Assembly (NCBI RefSeq): GCF_020400725.1
Contig: NZ_JAINVG010000024.1
Span: forward strand, 1-64,000
Direction: 5' to 3'
Length of the DNA stretch: 64,000 bases
DNA from: Streptomyces sp. NK15101
Lineage (GTDB): Bacteria > Actinomycetota > Actinomycetes > Streptomycetales > Streptomycetaceae
Part shown: piece by piece, positions 47,547-57,395 of the stretch
Position numbering within the stretch: position 1 is the stretch's first letter
Layout of the letters: every line of letters starts with the position of its first letter
Position numbers and translations under genes: made by a program
The notes under the pieces: generated by a model
The model's database searches: none
What the model was told of the DNA's origin: nothing
Seen by the model: only the letters and a program-made list of their open reading frames with translations

Positions 47547-47720
47547 TCAGCGCCGCCCGGCCTCCACCGGCACCGCATGCCGCAACCGCGCACACCGCGG
47601 ACACCGGATGAGCCGTCCGGGCCCGATCCGCCCCGCACCGAGCTGCTGAAGCGGGAACGAAGCGGTACTGAACACATGCCCCTCGGCACAACGGACGACG
47701 GTGCGCTCCATCGAAGCCAT
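47547..47720 (-). CDS. Small Zn-ribbon protein
   Basis: 57 residues: TVVRCAEGHVFSTASFPLQQ, then GPGRLIRCPRCARLRHAVPV. One C-x3-H and one CPRC give a four-ligand zinc site. This small protein is conserved in streptomycetes; no role is known. AAGGGA lies five bases before the ATG at 47720. Confidence 0.65.
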   Translation of the reverse strand: MASMERTVVRCAEGHVFSTASFPLQQLGAGRIGPGRLIRCPRCARLRHAVPVEAGRR

Positions 47721-47882
47721 CAAGTCCCTTCCCCTACACATGTGGTGGACGATCAGCCACATTAGGGGATGAAGGGGGTGCCCTCCACGCGGCACTCCGA
47801 ACACCCGGAGGCGGGAGCTTCGCCTCAAGTGGCGCATGGGGTACAGTGTGCAACGATGCGGCACGGATCATCCGGCCGTTGC

Positions 47883-47953
47883 GCGGATGTAGTTTAATGG
47901 TAGAACATGAGCTTCCCAAGCTTATAGCGCGGGTTCGATTCCCGTCATCCGCT
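47883..47953 (+). tRNA. tRNA-Gly (anticodon CCC)
   Basis: 71 nt. Acceptor GCGGATG pairs with CATCCGC. The anticodon arm is TGAGC-TTCCCAA-GCTTA, giving CCC at 34-36, and the T-arm is CGGGTTCGATTCCCG. No CCA is encoded. The 3' half is repeated at 51765 and 58034. Confidence 0.96.
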
Positions 47954-47961
47954 CTTGAACG

Positions 47962-47988
47962 AAGGCCCAGGTCAGAGACCTGGGCCTT
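47962..47988 (+). terminator. tRNA-Gly terminator
   Basis: 12-bp perfect arms with a 3-base loop, eight bases after the tRNA, followed by CTTCTT. Confidence 0.9.
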
Positions 47989-48132
47989 CTTCATGGTCCG
48001 ATACTGGCGGTTACAGGGCGCCTCTGGCTGTTCGGCTGTGGGGCACGCAGGCGACCTCGCCCCCAGGCCGCATGCCCCGGGGGCGCTGGGCCACAGGGCT
48101 GAAACGGGTCGACGCGGCCATCACATCACCGG

Positions 48133-51100
48133 TCAGGACAGCGTCTTGTACATCTGCCAGCCGCCACCGATCTTCACCCGCGTGGAGAACGTGCCCACGC
48201 CGGTGCCGTTGTAGCGCCACAGCACTCCAGCCGTGTCCCGGGCGACCAGGTCCGCTCTGCCGTCGCCGGTGATGTCACCGACGCCCGTGAGCGCGTTGTA
48301 GATCTGCCAGCCGGTGCCGACCTTCACACGGCCGCCCAGTGTGCCCTTGCCGTTGCCGTAGTACCGCCACAGCACACCGGCGGCGTCGCGGGCCAGCAGG
48401 TCACCGGCCTTGTCGCCGTTCAGATCGCCGGTGCCGACGATCGAGTTGTAGATCTGCCAGCCGCCGCCCAGCTTCACGCGTCCCTTGAACTTCCCCGTGC
48501 CGTCGGCGGCGTACATCCACAGCTCACCGGCCGGGGTCCGTGCGAGGAGATCCGTCCGGCCGTCGCCGGTCAGATCTCCGGGCGCGGTCAGCATGTTGTA
48601 TATCTGCCAGCCCGACCCGATCGTCAGCCGGGGCCCGCCGGTCGAGAATGCCTTCCCACAGCTCCCGTCGTATCGGGTCAGCACACCCGCGGAACTGCGC
48701 ACGAGCACGTCGTTGCACCGGTCGCCCGACAGGTCCCCGAACGGCACGACCATCGACGTCGCCGGCCATCCGGTCGCCGAGGTCCCCGTCCCGAGCCCAC
48801 CGGCCCCCGTACCCGTGCGCACAGTCAGTGTCCCGGCCGAGGTCAGCGCAAGCAGATCGCCCTTGCCGTCACCGCTGAAATCACGCCAAGCGGGAAGCGG
48901 CTTGGGTGCCGGAGCTCCACCAGCCACGGTCACCGAACCGTTCGCCGTCAGATCGGCGCCGACCCCGTCGGCAGGCTTGGCGGTCAGAGTCCAGGTGTAT
49001 GAACCGTTGCGCACGACCTGCCCGGAGGCGTTCTTGCCGTCCCAAGCGGCATTGATGCGGCCGCGCGCCTCGGCGCCGGAGACGGTGCGGACCACGATCC
49101 CCGTGGCGGACTCCTTCAGCGACAGGTTCCATGCACCGGTGGGCTTGGAGGTCCACCAGGTGCCGGACCAACGCGGGTCCTGGGCGGCCAGGTCGAGCGC
49201 TGTGCCGCTGACGACGGAGTCGATCACGTTGACGGCCGGGGCGGGAACCCCTGTGCCGACGATGCGGGCACGTTGGTCGTCGCCCGCGTAGGCCACGTGG
49301 CCGCCGAAGCGGTCCACGGTCCAGCCCCCGCCGGGCCAGTTGTTCGGCCCGAGGTCGGCGGCGCTCACCAGAATGCGCTGGGGCACGGTGGAGCCGGTGG
49401 CGGGAAGCCCGGCATGCAGGTCGTAGAGCCGCAGGCCCTCGCCGTTGACCTGCCGGACGAGGTAGCCGTCGCCGAGCAGGACGTTGCGGATGTTGCGCCC
49501 CGGTATGGGCATGGTCCGCTTGGTCAGGCGGTCGTAGACGCCCGATCCCTTCTCAGGTCCCCACTCGCTGTCCTCGCAGGACCAGTACACCCAGCGTCCC
49601 GCAGCCTGGAGGCTGGTCGGCACGCACGCGTTGGGCGTGGTGAAGGACGCGCCGACGGCACCGGACGGCAGGGTCTTCGAAGTGATCTTCGGGCTGTCCT
49701 TGGTGACGCTCCACAGGGTGGAGCCCCACAGCGCGGCCAGAGCGTAGTCAGTCCGTTCCAGGACGGTCCCGCCCCCAGGCTCCTTGAACTCCACGACCGA
49801 CGGAGAGTCACCAGGGACGCCACTGACGACCACGCCGAACCGGCCGGAGAGGTCGTTCAGCCGCTCTCTGTCCGCGTCGACGCGCGGGCCCCAGCCGCTC
49901 TCGCCGTTCTTGTAGAGCAGCGCGTACCCCTGGTCGGTGACATCCATCTGTCCGTGGAAGCCGTCACCGCTCGCCCACATCCGCACGCAACGCTGCGCGG
50001 AATCCATGTCACATCCCCCGCCGCCGATGCTCAGCAGCCCGTCCACGGTCGTGCGGACCGGCTGCGGCTGCCCGGCGGAGCTCAGCCAGGTACTCCGGTA
50101 CACGCCGTAGTAGTCGCCGGGCTGGAAGTAGGTGCTGTTCTCGGCCGTGGTGAGGATGCCGCTGCCCAGGGAGAGGCCGTAGATACGGGCGGGCATGGGG
50201 TCAACGGCCCGGAGGCGGTGAGCCTCCACGCCGCCGTCGGCGGTCGGTACGAGCCGGTGCACGGCCCAGTCGATGTCGCCCTTCCAGTCCGCTGTCCTGG
50301 CTCCGGCTACGAGCGCGGTGCCGTCGGGCGCGAGAACGACCTGCGTGTAGGCCCGTTGCAGCACAGGCGGAGCCAGGCCCTCGTCCGCCCCCGGAAGGCT
50401 CCACAACTCTGAACCCCGGTACTCGTTGTTGCCTGCATTCTGCGGCTGGACCGCCAAAACAGCCGTGCCGACAGGGACAATGGTCGCGTTGTACGAAACG
50501 GCGCCGGGGTTAACGGTACGGATCACGGTGTCCGGATCGGCACGATCCAGGAGATCGGCCCCACTCCGCAGGATCGTCCCGACGCCGAGCCGGAAACCGT
50601 CCACCCTCCACGGCTGGTCGGGAACGGGACGGTCGGGGAGCGGCTTCGCCACCCCGTCCGCAAGATCCACGATCCTCCAGCGGGCCCATCCGTCCTTAGC
50701 TGGCTCCGAGTACCGAAGGATGAGCGACTTCGCGTCGGCGTCCTCCACCCTGCTCAGCACAGACCCCTCGGGGAAGCCGGTGATCGGCGTGTCCGCCACC
50801 TTGCCGGCCTCGTACCGCAGCAGGTGGTAGCCGGTCGGCGCGTCTGCCTCGCCCGTGCGGGTCAGGACGGTGTCGCCGAACGTTCCGACGTACGACTGCC
50901 CCTCGGGTAGCGCCAGGTCGGCGAAAACGGTGCCCGCACCCTTCTGGAGCGTCACGTGCGGTACGGGCGAGTCGGAGTAGAGGGCGACGGTGTCCGAGCC
51001 GTCACCGTAGTAGCCGCCGCCCCCGAGGTGCAGCTGCTGGTGGTAGTCCCAGTAGCCGTTCTCGAAGTCGTAGCGCGGCCTTTCAGGCAGAGTGGCGGCG

Positions 51101-51378
51101 AGAGGTGTCGCCGATCCCGTCGCGTAGTCGACCCACAGCAGGCGGTCGTCGTCTTCCTGCGCCAGCAGGTAGCCGGTCTCCCCCGCGTTGAGGATCGAGG
51201 TGGCACGCGGCGAGAAGCGCGGGGCCGCGGGCAGAACGGTCACGTCCGAAGCCGAGTCGGCGAACGCCGGCGGCGCCGTGATTCCCGAGGCCGACGCTGT
51301 CAGCATCGCCAGCGCCAACACGAGAGCAGCGCGGGCGGGGCCGTTTCTGCGCAGCCGCGCATTGCTCGTATGAGCCAA
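48133..51378 (-). CDS. Secreted protein with C-terminal FG-GAP/VCBS repeats
   Basis: 1,081 residues. A signal peptide (RRNGPARAALVLALAMLTAS, cleavage near AFA-DSA) targets it outside. About 740 residues follow with beta-strand repeats (for example PLPDRPVPDQPWRVDGFRLG) suggesting a propeller-like domain. Then come FlgD-like segments (WDGKNASGQVVRNGSYTWTL) and at least four C-terminal repeats, DLTGDGRTDLLARTPAGELW-like, with Asp-rich Ca-binding DxDxDG-type loops. The TTG at 51378 has GGAGG nine bases upstream. It probably acts in cell-surface adhesion or binding; ligand unknown. It lies alone between two tRNA-Gly 3'-end copies. Confidence 0.75.
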   Translation of the reverse strand: MAHTSNARLRRNGPARAALVLALAMLTASASGITAPPAFADSASDVTVLPAAPRFSPRATSILNAGETGYLLAQEDDDRLLWVDYATGSATPLAATLPERPRYDFENGYWDYHQQLHLGGGGYYGDGSDTVALYSDSPVPHVTLQKGAGTVFADLALPEGQSYVGTFGDTVLTRTGEADAPTGYHLLRYEAGKVADTPITGFPEGSVLSRVEDADAKSLILRYSEPAKDGWARWRIVDLADGVAKPLPDRPVPDQPWRVDGFRLGVGTILRSGADLLDRADPDTVIRTVNPGAVSYNATIVPVGTAVLAVQPQNAGNNEYRGSELWSLPGADEGLAPPVLQRAYTQVVLAPDGTALVAGARTADWKGDIDWAVHRLVPTADGGVEAHRLRAVDPMPARIYGLSLGSGILTTAENSTYFQPGDYYGVYRSTWLSSAGQPQPVRTTVDGLLSIGGGGCDMDSAQRCVRMWASGDGFHGQMDVTDQGYALLYKNGESGWGPRVDADRERLNDLSGRFGVVVSGVPGDSPSVVEFKEPGGGTVLERTDYALAALWGSTLWSVTKDSPKITSKTLPSGAVGASFTTPNACVPTSLQAAGRWVYWSCEDSEWGPEKGSGVYDRLTKRTMPIPGRNIRNVLLGDGYLVRQVNGEGLRLYDLHAGLPATGSTVPQRILVSAADLGPNNWPGGGWTVDRFGGHVAYAGDDQRARIVGTGVPAPAVNVIDSVVSGTALDLAAQDPRWSGTWWTSKPTGAWNLSLKESATGIVVRTVSGAEARGRINAAWDGKNASGQVVRNGSYTWTLTAKPADGVGADLTANGSVTVAGGAPAPKPLPAWRDFSGDGKGDLLALTSAGTLTVRTGTGAGGLGTGTSATGWPATSMVVPFGDLSGDRCNDVLVRSSAGVLTRYDGSCGKAFSTGGPRLTIGSGWQIYNMLTAPGDLTGDGRTDLLARTPAGELWMYAADGTGKFKGRVKLGGGWQIYNSIVGTGDLNGDKAGDLLARDAAGVLWRYYGNGKGTLGGRVKVGTGWQIYNALTGVGDITGDGRADLVARDTAGVLWRYNGTGVGTFSTRVKIGGGWQMYKTLS

Positions 51379-52300
51379 AGCGAAGTCCCTCCCCAGGGCG
51401 TAAGGCAGGAGGCGCACGGCATCGGCTCATTCAGCCGAGCGAGTATGAGCGAGAAGGGCCCCCCAGCCGTACCGCCTCGTGCAAACGCCGCGATGCTAGC
51501 AGCAGAGCCGATCAGTGCCCGGAGGGCATCCGCAGGGCGCGCGAAGGCTCATCTGAAGGCCCTGTCCCGCTCCTTCCGGGCGCGAACGCAGCGACCCGAT
51601 GGGCAGCGGGGGGCAGGGATGGCCGTCGGTACCTCGTGCCCCAACCGTGCCCTTCAGGACGGATAACAGCGGTCGACACAGGTACCCACGAGCCTGCGGA
51701 AAGAGCGCCGCTTGAGCATGTTCTCGCAGCTCAGAGGCAGGATGACTCTGCCGGGTGTCGGTGATTCCCAAGCTTATGGCGCGGGTTCGATTCCCGTCAT
51801 CCGCTCTTGAACGAAGCCCCGGGTCAGCGGCCTGGGGCTTCGTCGTCGCCCGGACCCGACCGGTCCGCCTGCGCAGGCCGACGCGGGCTTCACCAACGCG
51901 GGACCTCCGCGAGCCGTAGGGGACTCCTCCGGCGCCGGCCACAGTCGCGGGCTCCGATGCCCCGCAGACGTCCCGGCCGGTCGACCGCCCTCTTCCGGAA
52001 CGCTCCGTCCGGAGGGAATGAATACCTGCATTCGCGACCTGAGAATTTAGCCGTCCTCGCCCGGAGAGTTTTTGTCGGCAACACGCAGGGGAAAATATCG
52101 GCCGCGCACAGGCCGCGGTGGCGTGCTACTGTCGAAATCAGTTGCAGTTTTGGTACCCAAAGACTCCAGGCGCCTCCCGCCGGCCACATGCCGCACGGAA
52201 GCGCTTTGTATTTCCGGTCATTTTCCGGACAGGGCATCATCGCGGCGACACGGCGTCCGTACGGTACGGATTCCGGCGTAATGCCCCAAGGAGACATGAC
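51379..52300. other. Region between FG-GAP gene and csp
   Basis: No protein gene is supported. It holds the second tRNA-Gly 3'-end copy (51765-51816), an imperfect hairpin after it (51813-51841), and about 250 bp of lower-GC DNA before csp, which probably contains the csp promoter and leader. Confidence 0.5.
51765..51816 (+). repeat. Second copy of tRNA-Gly 3' end (att site)
   Basis: 52 bp identical at 51 positions to 47913-47964, covering the tRNA from the anticodon loop to beyond the acceptor stem. No 5' half precedes it, so it is not a tRNA gene. A hairpin like the tRNA terminator follows. Confidence 0.9.
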
Positions 52301-52504
52301 ATGAGCACTGGCACCGTGAAGTGGTTCAACGCGGAAAAGGGTTTCGGCTTCATCGAGCAGGACGGCGGCGGCCCCGACGTGTTCGCCCACTACTCCAACA
52401 TCGCCACCCAGGGCTTCCGTGAGCTCCAGGAGGGCCAGAAGGTCTCCTTCGACATCGCGCAGGGCCAGAAGGGCCCGACGGCCGAGAACATCGTTTCCGC
52501 CTGA
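52301..52504 (+). CDS. Cold-shock protein (CspA family)
   Basis: 67 residues, complete single CSD fold: [20 protein letters not shown] with RNP1 KGFGFI, and DVFAHYSNI with RNP2-type VFAHY. It binds single-stranded RNA/DNA. AAGGAG is eight bases before the ATG. A hairpin terminator follows at 52523, so it is transcribed apart from the helicase downstream. Lies within the region bounded by tRNA-Gly 3'-end copies. Confidence 0.95.
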   Translation: MSTGTVKWFNAEKGFGFIEQDGGGPDVFAHYSNIATQGFRELQEGQKVSFDIAQGQKGPTAENIVSA

Positions 52505-52522
52505 CGCCGACGCGCAACACGT

Positions 52523-52560
52523 AGCTGGGGCCCGCATCCTTCGGGGTGCGGGCCCCAGCT
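52523..52560 (+). terminator. csp terminator
   Basis: 17-bp arms (one G:T pair), UUCG loop, 18 bp after the csp stop codon. Confidence 0.85.
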
Positions 52561-52753
52561 GCATGCGTTTTGCAGGCTTCTCACACACCTGCGCCCCTCG
52601 AATTTCTCCACCCGCCCAGGTGCACCAAAAATTCCCTGCCCTGGACCACGCCGCCTGCCGGTCGCATTTCATTCGGCCCGTGCCCGTGATTCCCGGCGCC
52701 TCCCATCCGCCGCCGGAATTCCTCGATACGTGCCGCATCAAGGAAGGTTCTGA

Positions 52754-54262
52754 ATGAACCCCACACGCACGAACGGCCGTTCCTCCCGCACCCGCCGCAA
52801 CGGCGGCCGCGCGTACGGCTCCGCCGCCGGTTCGGGGCTGAGCAGCCGCTTCGGTCCGTCCGCGCCGAGCCGATCGGGAGCCCCGGGGCGCTTCGGCGGA
52901 GGCGGTCGGCGTGCCGCCCCGGCGCAGGGCGAGTTCGCCCTGCCGAAGACGGTCACCCCGGCACTGCCCGCCGTCGAGACGTTCGCCGACCTGGCCCTGG
53001 ACCGGCGCCTCCTAGCCGCGCTCACCGCGCAGGGCCTGTCCGTCCCGTTCCCCATCCAGGGCGCGACGCTGCCGAACTCCCTGGCCGGCCGTGACGTCCT
53101 CGGCCGCGGTCGGACCGGCTCCGGCAAGACCCTCGCCTTCGGTCTGTCCCTGCTCGCCCGCACCGCCGGACAGCTCGCCGAACCCCGCCAGCCGCTGGCG
53201 CTCGTCCTGGTCCCCACCCGGGAACTCGCGCAGCAGGTCACCGATGCCCTCACTCCCTACGCCCGCGCCGTGAGGCTGCGCCTGGCCACCGTCGTCGGCG
53301 GCATGCCGATCCGGCGGCAGGCGAACGCGCTGCGCGGGGGCGTCGAAGTCGTCGTGGCCACCCCCGGCCGCCTCAAGGACCTCATCGACCGCGGTGACTG
53401 CCGGCTGGACCGGGTCTCGATCACCGTCCTGGACGAGGCCGACCAGATGGCCGACATGGGCTTCATGCCGCAGGTCACGGCGCTCCTGGACCAGGTCCGC
53501 CCCGAGGGCCAGCGGATGCTGTTCTCCGCGACGCTGGACCGCAACGTCGACCTCCTGGTCCGCCGCTACCTCACCGACCCCGTCGTCCACTCCGTGGACC
53601 CCTCCCGGGGCGCGGTCACCACGATGGAGCACCACGTCCTCCATGTGCACGGCGCCGACAAGCACCGGCTGACGACCGAGATCGCGGCGCGCGACGGCCG
53701 GGTGATCATGTTCCTGGACACCAAGCACGCCGTGGACCGCCTCACCGAGGACCTCCTCGGCTGCGGTGTCCGGGCCGCCGCCCTGCACGGCGGGAAGTCG
53801 CAGCCCCAACGCACCCGCACCCTCTCCCAGTTCAAGACCGGGCACGTCACCGTCCTGGTCGCGACGAACGTCGCCGCGCGCGGCATCCACGTCGACCACC
53901 TGGACCTCGTCGTCAACGTGGATCCGCCGACCGACCACAAGGACTACCTCCACCGCGGCGGCCGCACCGCCCGGGCCGGCGAGTCCGGCAGCGTCGTCAC
54001 CCTGGTCACCGCCGGCCAGCGCCGCGACATGGCCCGTCTCATGACGACCGCCGGCATCGTGCCCGAGACCACCCAGGTCCGCTCGGGGGAGGAGGCACTC
54101 GTCCGGATCACCGGCGCGCGGACCCCGTCCGGCATCCCCGTGACGATCGCCGCGCCGCCCGCCGAGCAGCGCAAGCGGGACGCGACCTCCCGCGGTCGGC
54201 GCCGTCCCGTCTCGGCAGCGCGGCGCACCGGCGTGCGGCGCCCCGCCGACGCGGCGTCCTGA
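52754..54262 (+). CDS. DEAD-box RNA helicase
   Basis: 502 residues. An Arg/Gly/Ser-rich N-terminus (SSRTRRNGGRAYGS) precedes the core: VPFPIQGATLP (Q motif), GRTGSGKT (I), PTRELA (Ia), TPGRLKDL, VLDEADQM (II), SATLDRNV (III), then MFLDTKHAVD, ATNVAARGIHVDHLDLVVNV and HRGGRTARAGE (VI). The C-terminus is basic (RKRDATSRGRRRPVSAARRT). It unwinds structured RNA, typically with cold-shock proteins. Start is ATG with AAGG upstream; the csp gene lies before it. Confidence 0.92.
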   Translation: MNPTRTNGRSSRTRRNGGRAYGSAAGSGLSSRFGPSAPSRSGAPGRFGGGGRRAAPAQGEFALPKTVTPALPAVETFADLALDRRLLAALTAQGLSVPFPIQGATLPNSLAGRDVLGRGRTGSGKTLAFGLSLLARTAGQLAEPRQPLALVLVPTRELAQQVTDALTPYARAVRLRLATVVGGMPIRRQANALRGGVEVVVATPGRLKDLIDRGDCRLDRVSITVLDEADQMADMGFMPQVTALLDQVRPEGQRMLFSATLDRNVDLLVRRYLTDPVVHSVDPSRGAVTTMEHHVLHVHGADKHRLTTEIAARDGRVIMFLDTKHAVDRLTEDLLGCGVRAAALHGGKSQPQRTRTLSQFKTGHVTVLVATNVAARGIHVDHLDLVVNVDPPTDHKDYLHRGGRTARAGESGSVVTLVTAGQRRDMARLMTTAGIVPETTQVRSGEEALVRITGARTPSGIPVTIAAPPAEQRKRDATSRGRRRPVSAARRTGVRRPADAAS

Positions 54263-54308
54263 GCTCCACGTGATCCGGAAGCCGACCCAACTCCTCAGGA
54301 GGCACGTG

Positions 54309-54713
54309 ATGACACCGGTCCAGACGCAGCCCCGTTCGACCCCCGCCGTCCCCGCGACCAGGACGGTGGCCGACACCGTGGACAAGGGAGGACTCCAGGT
54401 CGGAGACCACATGACGGTCGAGGTGGCCCTGGCCGTCATGGCCGGTGCCCGCGCCGGACGCCTGCTCGTCTGCGACGACGACGGGCTGTGCACCGGGCTG
54501 GTCACCCCGGCCCAGCTCACCGCCGTCCGCGACAGCCCCGCCTATACGGACCGCCTCCGGCTGCGCGACCTGCCCGACGACGGGGCGCCGCGCGCCGGGC
54601 ACGCCGGGCACGCCGGGCACGCCGGCAACCATGTCCGGCTTCCCGTCCCGTGTGTCATGGACGAACGGGACGGCGGCCCGGGCGCCCCCGGACCTGTTCT
54701 CGCCCTCGCCTGA
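54309..54713 (+). CDS. CBS-domain-like protein
   Basis: 134 residues. VGDHMTVEVALAVMAGARAGRLLV and CDDDGLCTGLVTPAQLTAVR resemble one CBS half-domain that binds adenosine ligands in other proteins. A GHAGHAGHAG repeat near the C-terminus comes from three 9-bp tandem repeats. AGGAGG is six bases before the ATG. It follows the DEAD-box gene by about 46 bp. Confidence 0.65.
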   Translation: MTPVQTQPRSTPAVPATRTVADTVDKGGLQVGDHMTVEVALAVMAGARAGRLLVCDDDGLCTGLVTPAQLTAVRDSPAYTDRLRLRDLPDDGAPRAGHAGHAGHAGNHVRLPVPCVMDERDGGPGAPGPVLALA

Positions 54714-54764
54714 ATCCCCGCGCCCTCGCGGAAACCGACCTCTTCCTCTCCCCTGTGAGGCATC

Positions 54765-55076
54765 GTGCGCTGTGTCATCGCCCGCTTCCCCTTCGAGCTC
54801 ACCAAGAGCGGTGTCCTGGAATCCATGAAGGGCGTCAAGCCCGAGGAGATCACCGGCGAGTCCGTGATCATCGGTCGCCGCGCCTACCCCGTCAAGCAGG
54901 TCGGCGAGGTCATCACCCGCCAGGACCGCCGCGACTTCACCGCCGGTGAGGTCCTCCGGGCCATGACCAAGCTCGGCTTCACCTGCCGCGGCCTTCCCCG
55001 GACGCCCGCGCCGCTCCGCGCCTCCGACCCTCTCCAGCACGCCTCCGCGCTGCTCGGGGCCCCGACGGGGGCCTGA
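54765..55076 (+). CDS. SCO5918-family protein
   Basis: 103 residues. MRCVIARFPFELTKSGVLES, GVKPEEITGESVIIGRRAYP and QVGEVITRQDRRDFTAGEVL match this small family, seen next to cold-shock helicase genes in Streptomyces from memory. The function is unknown. GTG start with GAGG four bases upstream. Terminates in a 22-bp hairpin. Confidence 0.8.
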   Translation: MRCVIARFPFELTKSGVLESMKGVKPEEITGESVIIGRRAYPVKQVGEVITRQDRRDFTAGEVLRAMTKLGFTCRGLPRTPAPLRASDPLQHASALLGAPTGA

Positions 55077-55153
55077 CTCCGCATACGGACGAACGTGAGG
55101 CCGGCATCCGAGCAGCCAGGAGAGCCCGGCCGAGGCCGTCGACGCACCACTCC

Positions 55154-55201
55154 GGGCAGCACTTCGCCCCGCCGGTCACCCGGCGGGGCGAAGTGCTGCC
55201 C
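55154..55201. terminator. Strong terminator
   Basis: Perfect 22-bp arms (55154-55175, 55180-55201), 4-base loop, after the SCO5918-like gene. Confidence 0.9.
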
Positions 55202-55680
55202 GGCGGGCCTTCCGTACCCGGAGGGCGGGCGGCGAGTCGTGGGACGACCGGGCCACGGGCGGTGAGGTGTGCCGTCATACCCGCCGCACAGCCGACCGGG
55301 ATCGATGACCTCATTGCCGGACACGCGAAAATCTATCGCGGCCAAGATAGACATTAGGCGTTGATGTAGGTATGTTTTTTCTCGTAACCCAGAGAGACAA
55401 TGGGGCCTGGCAGAGATGAACTGCCGGCCGGCAACACACGTGGTCGCAGTACGGAGACCCCGTGGCAAGTGATCGATCGCCGAGGAGGAACGGAGGAACC
55501 CGCGCCATCAGGATCGCCCGGGAGGAGCTCTCGAGCCCGGGTACCGCAGGACATCGATAGTGAGGTGGTCTCCGGTCAGGCAACCGCGATCCCCGCGCTC
55601 CCGACAGCAGCCGTGTCGGGGCGACGGACACAGGAGGCCGGCGCGATATCAGGGCCGGCAGATGGTGTAGTAGTTCCTTC

Positions 55681-55712
55681 GGGGCCCTGGTGCCGTACGG
55701 CACCAGGGCCCC
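55681..55712. promoter_or_regulatory. Perfect palindrome upstream of the MerR-type gene
   Basis: 14-bp perfect arms around GTAC, 26 bp before the MerR-type ATG. It could be an attenuator-like hairpin in the leader, or a regulator site; the nearness to the ATG favours a leader structure. Confidence 0.5.
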
Positions 55713-55738
55713 TCGACGCGTTCCGCAGAGAGGTGCAA

Positions 55739-56080
55739 ATGACAGCAGACGACTCGTACGACCGTCTCGACGACGACGACTACCCCGCCTACACGATGGG
55801 CCGGGCCGCCGAAATGATCGGCACCACCCAGGGCTTCCTCCGTGCCATCGGAGAAGCACGCCTGATCACCCCGCTGCGCTCCGAGGGCGGCCACCGCCGC
55901 TACTCCCGCTACCAGCTGCGCATCGCCGCCCGCGCCCGGGAACTCGTCGACCAGGGAACCCCGATCGAGGCCGCCTGCCGCATCATCGTCCTGGAAGACC
56001 AGCTCGAAGAAGCCCAGCGCATCAACGCCGAGTACCGCCGCGCAGCGGCTCAGCAGTCCGATCACCCCGCTGCCGGCTGA
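55739..56080 (+). CDS. MerR-family transcriptional regulator
   Basis: 113 residues. YTMGRAAEMIGTTQGFLRAI, EARLITPLRSEGGHRRYSRY and QLRIAARARELVDQGTPIEA form the HTH, wing and dimer helix. No Cys ligand domain. A short coiled-coil ends it (LEDQLEEAQRINAEYRRAAA). The length is minimal for MerR. GAGAGG lies six bases before the ATG. Follows a palindromic leader; target unknown, possibly the nearby cold-shock genes. Confidence 0.8.
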   Translation: MTADDSYDRLDDDDYPAYTMGRAAEMIGTTQGFLRAIGEARLITPLRSEGGHRRYSRYQLRIAARARELVDQGTPIEAACRIIVLEDQLEEAQRINAEYRRAAAQQSDHPAAG

Positions 56081-56214
56081 AGCGGTTCCAGGCGATCGAC
56101 GGGCACGGCACGCACGAGATGCCACGCGATCAGCACCGGGCCGCGAACGGACGGGCCCTTCGCTTCTCCCGCGGCGTCGGTGGAATCCGCTCGGAGAGGC
56201 GCGGCGCCCGCCGC

Positions 56215-57395
56215 ACCACGCCCACCGGGCACGTGACCTCCTACGGGTACGACGCGGCGGGCCGCCTCACGACGCTGACCAGCGGCACCCGCCGGATCGC
56301 CTTCGCCCACGACCCGGTCGGCCGTGAGGTGCGCCGGTCCATCGGCGGCGCGGCCGGCCCGGACGGCTCACTGACACTGGCCTCCGTCTGGGACGAGGCC
56401 GGCCGGCTGACCGAACAGCAGCTGACCGCCGGCGCCCGCACCGTCAACCGGCGTGCCTACGCCTACCGCGCCGACGGACACCTCACCGCGCTGGACGACG
56501 CCCTGCGCGGCTCCTTCCGCTACGCCCTCGACGCCGCGAGCCGGGTCACCACGGCCCGTCGCCCTCACCTGGGACCACCGCGGCGTACGGCCGCTGTCCC
56601 AGACGGAACGCGTGCTCGCGGCGGACGCCTCCCAGGAGGTGTTCGACGAACGCTTCTTCGCCATCGCCGCCGACCTCGTCGGCACCCCCACCGAACTCGT
56701 CTCCGAGTCCGGCGACATCGCGTGGCTCACCCGCGCCACGCTGTGGGGCACCACCACCTGGTCCAAGAACGGCACCGCCTACACCCCGCTGCGCTTCCCC
56801 GGGCAGTACTTCGACTCCGAGTCCGGCCTGCACTACAACCTGCACCGGCACTACGACCCCGCGACCGCCCGCTATCTGACGCAGGACCCGCTCGGACTCG
56901 CGCCCGGCCCCGACCCCTCGGCCTACGTGCACAACCCGCACACCTGGGCCGACCCCCTGGGCCTCGCCCCCTACGACCCGCTGCGCGAGGGGGTACACCT
57001 CGTCGCCGGCGTTCGAGCGGGACCCCTACCACCCCGACGTCGTCGAGGAGCGCATCCGCAAGGACCGTGAGCTCCACGGCATCAAGGACCCCGCCGACAA
57101 GGGCATGATCGGGGCGAACGGACCCCAGATCACCAGCAAGCCCCTGTGGAACCAGGGGCCGTACCGGATCGACGTGGAGAATCCCAACCCGGGCCAGCGG
57201 CCGGGACAGCTCCACTTCCAGGATCAGAGCAACAAGGGCGCGAAGTACCGGTTCGACTTCGAGTCCGGGAAGTTCGAGGGTCTTCCTCGAAGCATCGAGA
57301 AGTCCGTGGGCAGCAATCCCGGCTTCATCGCCGGCATCAGGAAGGGTCTCGCCGCACTCGGCGAAGGGCAGACGTGCGCACCAACCAGTGGATGA
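56215..57395 (+). pseudogene. Rhs/YD-repeat toxin fragment with frameshifts
   Basis: Reads in three frames. First GHVTSYGYDAAGRLTTLTSG and YAYRADGHLTALDD (YD repeats). Near 56550 the frame shifts to VGTPTELVSESGDIAW, then FPGQYFDSESGLHYNLHRHY and YDPATARYLTQDPLGLAPG (the Rhs core-end motif). Near 57010 it shifts again to a toxin tip ending GFIAGIRKGLAALGEGQ. The N-terminal barrel part is absent. It is a broken polymorphic toxin C-terminus with tip. Confidence 0.75.

Larger units (their letters stand above)
55077..55738. other. 660-bp gap with terminator, AT-rich patch and palindrome
   Basis: No gene is supported. Contents: the hairpin at 55154-55201, an AT-rich patch (about 55330-55390, TGTTTTTTCTCG), and the palindrome at 55681-55712. 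An open frame in phase with the MerR-type gene begins at 55400 but lacks protein-like character. Confidence 0.45.
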
